DNA of 64,000 nucleotides, from the NCBI RefSeq assembly GCF_016802725.1, contig NC_052673.1:11481037-11545036 (forward strand). Reading direction: 5' to 3'. This document shows, in pieces, positions 58,401-64,000 of the stretch. Source of the stretch: Solenopsis invicta (lineage: Eukaryota > Arthropoda > Insecta > Hymenoptera > Formicidae). Under the pieces are notes generated by a model. That model had not been told where the DNA came from and made no database searches. It saw only the letters and a list, made by a program, of their open reading frames with translations. The stretch's first letter is position 1; every line of letters begins with the position of its first letter. The position numbers and the translations under genes are program-made.

Positions 58401-58623
58401 TATTGGCCTGTCGAGCGTCGCGATCAAGATACGCTCGAGTCCGAGTACGTTCACGCACACGCGCACACCCACACGTGAGTTCTGCTGCTACAAGCATCAT
58501 TCGCTGACGTGATCGGCAGATCGACTGCGTCGCGCGAGCCTTCCTTGACAAGTTCGAACACGTTCCGCTACGAGACAGAACGCTCCTTCGTTCGGAACGT
58601 TTCCTAAAATCGCGTACAATAAA
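58401..58623 (+). other. Proximal 3' UTR with candidate poly(A) signal
   Basis: Sequence following the TAA is non-coding. The first clear AATAAA lies at 58618-58623, about 220 bp past the stop, and would give a short 3' UTR. Other AATAAA-like hexamers occur further on, so longer 3' UTR forms are possible. Confidence 0.45.
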
Positions 58624-61600
58624 TAATTATGCGTACTTCACAGTGAGAGGAAATGACTTCATGCGAATTAATATCGTGAAAACGCGCAATCTAGAGTATC
58701 GGTTGCTTAATCATCATCAATAGGTAGGTCGCAAGATCTCCAAAAACACGGAGCACTTCGACGAGACGTATAATAGCCATAACGATAATAATCGTAAGAG
58801 ATACTAGCGATAGAATTAGATATACACGCGTTATCGTGATACAATAATGATCGCGCTTCAACTAATGCTGAGGTTCCCAAATGGCGCGTGTGCTGGACGC
58901 GACATGCTGGAAAAAACGCGATTTATGCTCGGAAAAACGCAAAAAAGCAAATGAATGAAAATCTTAGAGGATCATAAAAAAATTGAACCACTTTTTTATA
59001 TTATCTGTTATATAAATAAATATAATATTTATATATTTTTTTATGTAAAGATGATTTGAAAACGTAAAGCTCTTGAATTTTTTGAATCTTCTAAATTATT
59101 TAAATATTTTTGTTCGATAAATTGTGACAAATCGAAAATGTGAGTAAGCGTGGAAGAAGATTCGAGATTTGACTTGTATTTTCTATATGCATGATTAATG
59201 ATTGGACGTTTCGTAGCCACGCTTTCGTCAACGTTATTATAGGAATGAGACGCAAAAAAATATCAGATTCAAAGGATTGTTAGATTAAGAATGTTTGGGA
59301 ACCTCTCGACTAACAGGACCAACAATACCAACGCGACGGATACCGGCTCTCCCTCAGGGTTTACACGACGTGGAGGGTCGAAGGTCTGCGTCGACACTAC
59401 GGCAGGATAGTGGTGGTACGCGTCTTCGCCACCAACATTCTGTTCTTCAGAACAGAAGCAATTTTGATCATGACGCTTGTAATCGCGCAAGATTGATCCG
59501 CTCGGAAACGTCGGCATTATATAAAGACACGCCGGATTAGCGACCGGGATAGCAAAGTCCGTTTCGTTCGCGTAGATTCCATTGTTCAGGTAATCAGGGT
59601 AGTCGTGTCTCGTATAATCGTCTAACCCTTAACAGCCTGAATCTTTCCCAGACATCGATTAGCTCGTATCGGGCGGTCATTTAGTTTGAAACTAACTTTG
59701 AGTTAGTAATATTCATTATTACTTAGCTACATAGCTGCATATGTAGTATAAATCGTGCTCTTTTTAAAAAAAGGAGTTAAAATGTTAAAAATTATTTATA
59801 AAGATCTAATATCTTTTGAGTTACTATAATTACGTAGCTTAATCAGTCACCGATCGAATGTTTATGCTACTGCAATCTTACTACGTTATCATATCTCGTG
59901 AAATCTCACACAAATAACACTCGTAATTTTTCGTGCAATAAGTCACTCTATCGCTCATCGCTGTTAAATATTTTTTTATAATGTATTTCGTTTTTTCTTA
60001 TAAAACCTGCATTTGTTATATATCAATTCAGGTTGCATGAAATGTATAAATCAAGATTTGCATCATTTTATCGACCGTGTTGTATCTAATACGATCATTT
60101 TAGGCTTTTAAGGGTTAAACGTAGTCATTAAAAAAATCGAAAGATGATCCCTTCCTTGCTCGAAATTCCCGATCGCTTCTCATGCGAACGCCGTTCGCAG
60201 TTTCAACGAAGGACGCGTGCTGCAGTTCGCATAAACGGCGCCGGCGTCCTTTTTTTTTGCGATATGCTGAATTACGATAGTGATATTAGAATGTATGTAG
60301 AGTCGAGTGAAATTCACGTAAATACCGTCTTTATACCATTTTATAGTGACCGAAAAACTAGCCGCGAGAACCTGGCGAGGTCCACCTTTTACAATAGGAC
60401 ATTCAAACGGCTGTTCCTTTAAACATTGTCATATATCGTACATATTAACTTGTAACATGTCTGACTGTATTTCAAATTTCCTCAAGTCATTAATGAGTGG
60501 ACCCGCTCGACTCTCGGGGTTAGATCTTCGGGTTTAATTGCAAAGATGGACCGGATATCTCCATCGTCCTTCCCTGATCGCGTTCCGCAGCGGATCGCGA
60601 AGTTTCCTTAATGAGAAAGAAAGAAAGAGAGAGAGCTTTTTTTATACATTAGATTTCAGACGTTATGCCAAGCAGATTTGTGAGAAAAGATATATATATA
60701 TATATATCTATATATTGTCTGTGATTTTTTTCGGATTGTCTGTGAGCGGAGGGAGAAAAGTTATCGCGTTTGTCGTTTCCGATCGCTTTTGTCCCTAATT
60801 TCTCATCTTCGTCTTTCTTTCCTTCCTTTTCTATACCCCTTCCTTTCTCAAATGTCCGTGAGCTTTCTTTTTGGCCAAAACTTCACAATATACGTCCTCG
60901 CGATCAACGCGTCGAGTCGATCTTTCTCGCTGTCGGGGGTCCGTCTTAGCTCTGAACAGTCTCAAAAATAGCGGCGATGAGAGGAAAGATCAGAACGCAA
61001 CAAGAATTGAGAATGCGAAGTAAGAGATAAAATTGCCAGTATGCGAAAAAAATCGTGCGAAAGAAAGATTAATTGATGAATCACAACGGAATGATGCTAG
61101 TCCTTACCCTGAAATGTGAACAATGTTTTTTTACGATTCTAATAAGAATCGGACAGAGGAAACGTTTACATCTATTTGTCGTTCTGTTGTGTATCAATAG
61201 AATATTTATCTATCGTCTTATCTATTCTCTTACGCTGTTTCTTCCTTTAATTTTAATCGCTTTTTTTGTTACGTTCTGATTTGAACCACCGAAACGAAAT
61301 AAAAAAGACGCACGGATGCGTGCCTGAGAAATCTCACATTTACAGAGCGGTCGGTAAATGGCGAGAGTGTATCGGGAACGTTTCACGTTCAGCAAGATCG
61401 GTGGTTCCTCAAGTTTCTCTCGCGCCACTGTAATCGAACAAAGAGCTGAGAAACATAAATTCTCTCTGAGTAGATAAATAAGTAAATTAAAATCATTGAA
61501 AATCAAGCTAACCGATTGTACAATGATTCGTTTTTCGATTTTATCTATTCGCTACGTCTAAGTGGGAAGATTTAGATTAAAAATGTTGTAGATCGAGTTT

Positions 61601-64000
61601 GGAAAGAAAATCTTGTTGAAATTTTTCATCAAATATATGGATAGAGTATGTCGAATAGAGGTTGATTTTATCACGCTTCTGGTGCTAAATGTGGCCGTCC
61701 GATTATTCCATTATTCACGAAGCTCGGACGACCATCTTTAACGCTAGATGCATCGCTAAAAAAAGAATGCAAACGCAAAATATTCAGTTTTGAAACGCAA
61801 TTTGTAACCAATTGTAGATTACGCAGAGTATATGTACGCGATGCTTTTCATCTCTACGTGTTTATCTCTTCCACAATTGTATGTGTAATCTCTTATGTAT
61901 CGCAAAAAGGTCCGAGCGAGAAAGATTGGCGAGGCGTCTCCCTTTTCATTCTGAAGAAAAGCGCAGAGCGGCGAAAGAAAAAAAAAATGTCGCGTGGAAG
62001 AAGAACGTAGTCGGTGAACGAAAGGCTCTCGTTTGCTCATTTCGAACGTTTTAGAATTACGTAGGTTTAGGTAGTTTAAGATTTTTTATACAGAAAAGGA
62101 GGAGAGAGGAGCGGGAGAGGCAAGCGGCCTGGCTCGCTACCACGTGATTGTCCAATTGGTCGTCCGCCGTCGTACGTTTCGTTCCTCTCCGATATCCTCT
62201 CGCGTATCTCGTCGTGCCGTTCTCCTCTTCGAGGCCTTGTTCGCTTTTTATTATTTTATACAGTTTTGTATTTTGCGCTCTCCGAAGAGCAGAACGGCGA
62301 CGACGTGGGGGCCTCTTGTACCTCGGGAAACGGGTGTCCGCGAACGACGTTCAATTTCTTGGGGTTTTAAGCGCTCTCATGATCGTCAGACTGTTAATTT
62401 TTGCCGTAAGGCAAATGCAAGTGCATCATTGATCGAGTTTTTCGCATGATGGAGAAGTAGTGAGAACTTGTCGTGTTCTATTGAGTTGCGGCAGTCCTCT
62501 TGCGATTTTTCTTGTGGGAGTTAATCTTCCGGCGCAAGAGAAAGTACGGAGGAAACGAATCGACGACGACGGACAACTTTTTTATAGTGTTAAGAACGGG
62601 TTATACAAATATGACCGACGAGTACGACTTGCGATAAAATCTCCTGGTGTGATGCAATTACATCTATTATATTATGTTAATATTATATTTGTTATATTAT
62701 ATTGATAATAATTATCATTAATAATAATATAATTAAACAATTAGAGATGTAATATATTATGTATATTATATCTATATATTTTTACATTATTTTTATGAAA
62801 AGTGAATTTATAGACAAAAATCTTTCGATTTTCTAAATTTTACGCAGGCAAAAACGTAAAATGTAATCACACATTTGAACGTAAAGGTCAATGTTTTATA
62901 TCCTCGAATACTCAAATTTAATATTTTTACGAAAAATGAGTATTTTACACGTCAGAAACTCTTATATATAGCTACAAGATACAATTAGAATTATGAGGAA
63001 TTTTCATTAAGTTAATAAGATAATTTTTTTTATCTTTTTGTTGCTTTAAGAGTTTTAATTTGAATTTCAATATATCTCTATTAGCGTCTTGTTATATTCT
63101 TTCCTTGATTTATATTAATATATTTGCGAGCGTAGAGCAAAAATGTCGCGATGCAGAAAGCAAATTGCGAATTGATTGAAAAAAGAGAATACGTTATTTA
63201 TTAGTTTGTCTCGAAATCTATCTATCGCGACTCGCACTCGTCGTTGCTTTCCCAGTGGGAAAGAGATTACATTTATACAGGTGCGTGCGCGCACAGCATG
63301 AATTCACACATACACGACACACTCATGGAATAGATACACAAGATAAATAAACGAAGCTATATAAATAAATATATATATATATTATATATATATAAATATT
63401 ATATAGATGCGATATGTTGTGCGTCGAGAAATATATATGGTGCAGATATGAGAGGAAGAGAGAGAGAGAGAAAGAGAGGAGAAAAGAGGAAAACGAAAAA
63501 AATATATATCGAGTATATATCTATATATATTTTTACTTACTTTCAAAGCAAACCTTTAATTGATTATTTATAATATATACGTGCGTACATATATACATAC
63601 ATATATATTATGTATACACATACATATATTATATTAACATGATGAAGCGTCGTGCTGTATTAATCGCGCGTCTCCGCGAGCTTCGTCGATCGCGAGTTCC
63701 TTCGAGGGGGCTTTCGGGCGAGCGCGTCGAACAAGGCACACACACGTTGCGATCCCGACGAATCCCACGGGATTCGATGTGTCAAGTCGAGGCGGGTCGA
63801 ATCGCCGAGAGGAAGCGCAAGATCGAACGATCGAAGCAACTCGCGACACGACCGTCTTGAAATTGCAGATTGGCTTTTTAATATTTTTGATAGAGATGTC
63901 GATTGCGCGCGTAATAATTTCTATTCCTAAATTGCGGACGGTCGAGCTGGATGTATCTTTTTTGTTTTATTAAATTGCGTGAATTACGTGAATTCCGCTT
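58624..64000. other. Downstream region: distal 3' UTR or intergenic DNA
   Basis: No protein domain recognised. It is AT-rich with TA microsatellites (60690-60712, 63361-63420). A moderately GC-rich 245-bp open frame at 59295-59540 follows an acceptor-like CTAACAG at 59311-59317, but has no recognisable domain. A CpG-containing patch at 62100-62500 is noted separately. GA-rich tract at 63450-63495. Confidence 0.4.
62095..62500. promoter_or_regulatory. Promoter-like patch with E-box and CCAAT palindrome
   Basis: A purine-rich run (GGAGAGAGGAGCGGGAG) leads into CACGTG at 62141-62146 and CCAATTGG at 62152-62159, then a CpG-rich stretch. That grouping resembles a promoter and stands out from the flanking AT-rich DNA. 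It could serve the next gene downstream, but no start or coding exon is visible in the window. Confidence 0.25.

Overview
The window looks like nuclear DNA from an insect, most likely a hymenopteran such as an ant, bee or wasp. It has AT-rich intergenic and intronic DNA, CpG-containing coding exons and patches, short GT-AG introns beside very long ones, and many small TA-flanked inverted-repeat elements. The hymenopteran assignment is inference. The insect assignment also rests on the main protein, which is a class IA PI3-kinase regulatory subunit.

I can support one real gene. It lies on the + strand from an ATG at 23673 to a TAA at 58400 and has 13 coding exons, joined by GT-AG introns whose phases agree across all twelve junctions. 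The predicted protein is 1238 residues. In order it contains a 398-residue low-complexity N-terminus ending in a Cys/His-rich knuckle, a SAM domain, a C1 zinc finger, a p85-type RhoGAP/BH domain, an N-terminal SH2 domain, the p110-binding inter-SH2 coiled coil and a C-terminal SH2 domain. The SH2-iSH2-SH2 half is clearly p85/Pi3K21B-like. It would hold and inhibit the p110 catalytic subunit and recruit it to phosphotyrosines on insulin or growth-factor receptors and adaptors. The N-terminal half has no SH3 domain; SAM plus C1 stand in its place, so the C1-RhoGAP pairing recalls chimaerins.

Layout. 1-19,300: AT-rich flank with no convincing gene, containing a cluster of ~245-bp TA-flanked miniature elements, a triplicated local repeat, a TTAA-flanked ~563-bp element, a hAT-like miniature element, a hairpin and a decayed mariner transposon at 16486-17390. 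19,300-23,672: CpG-rich, GA/CT-rich probable promoter and 5' leader. 23,673-58,400: the PI3K regulatory gene, whose introns 1 (6.3 kb), 2 (12.2 kb) and 4 (8.1 kb) hold most of the other elements. These include a nested insertion with a perfect 13-bp target duplication, a 140-bp-arm inverted repeat, a pre-miRNA-like hairpin 74 bp before the first RhoGAP exon, and CpG-rich patches that could be alternative promoters or enhancers. 58,401-64,000: 3' UTR and downstream DNA, with a weak promoter-like patch near 62.1-62.5 kb.

The most interesting points are the SAM-C1-RhoGAP-SH2-iSH2-SH2 architecture with Lys at the RhoGAP arginine-finger position, and a competing GTAAGT donor 4 bp past the in-frame exon 1 donor that would cause an almost immediate stop. 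Next come the intronic hairpin before exon 5 and the cleanly readable history of nested mobile elements. No CRISPR, rRNA or credible tRNA gene was seen.
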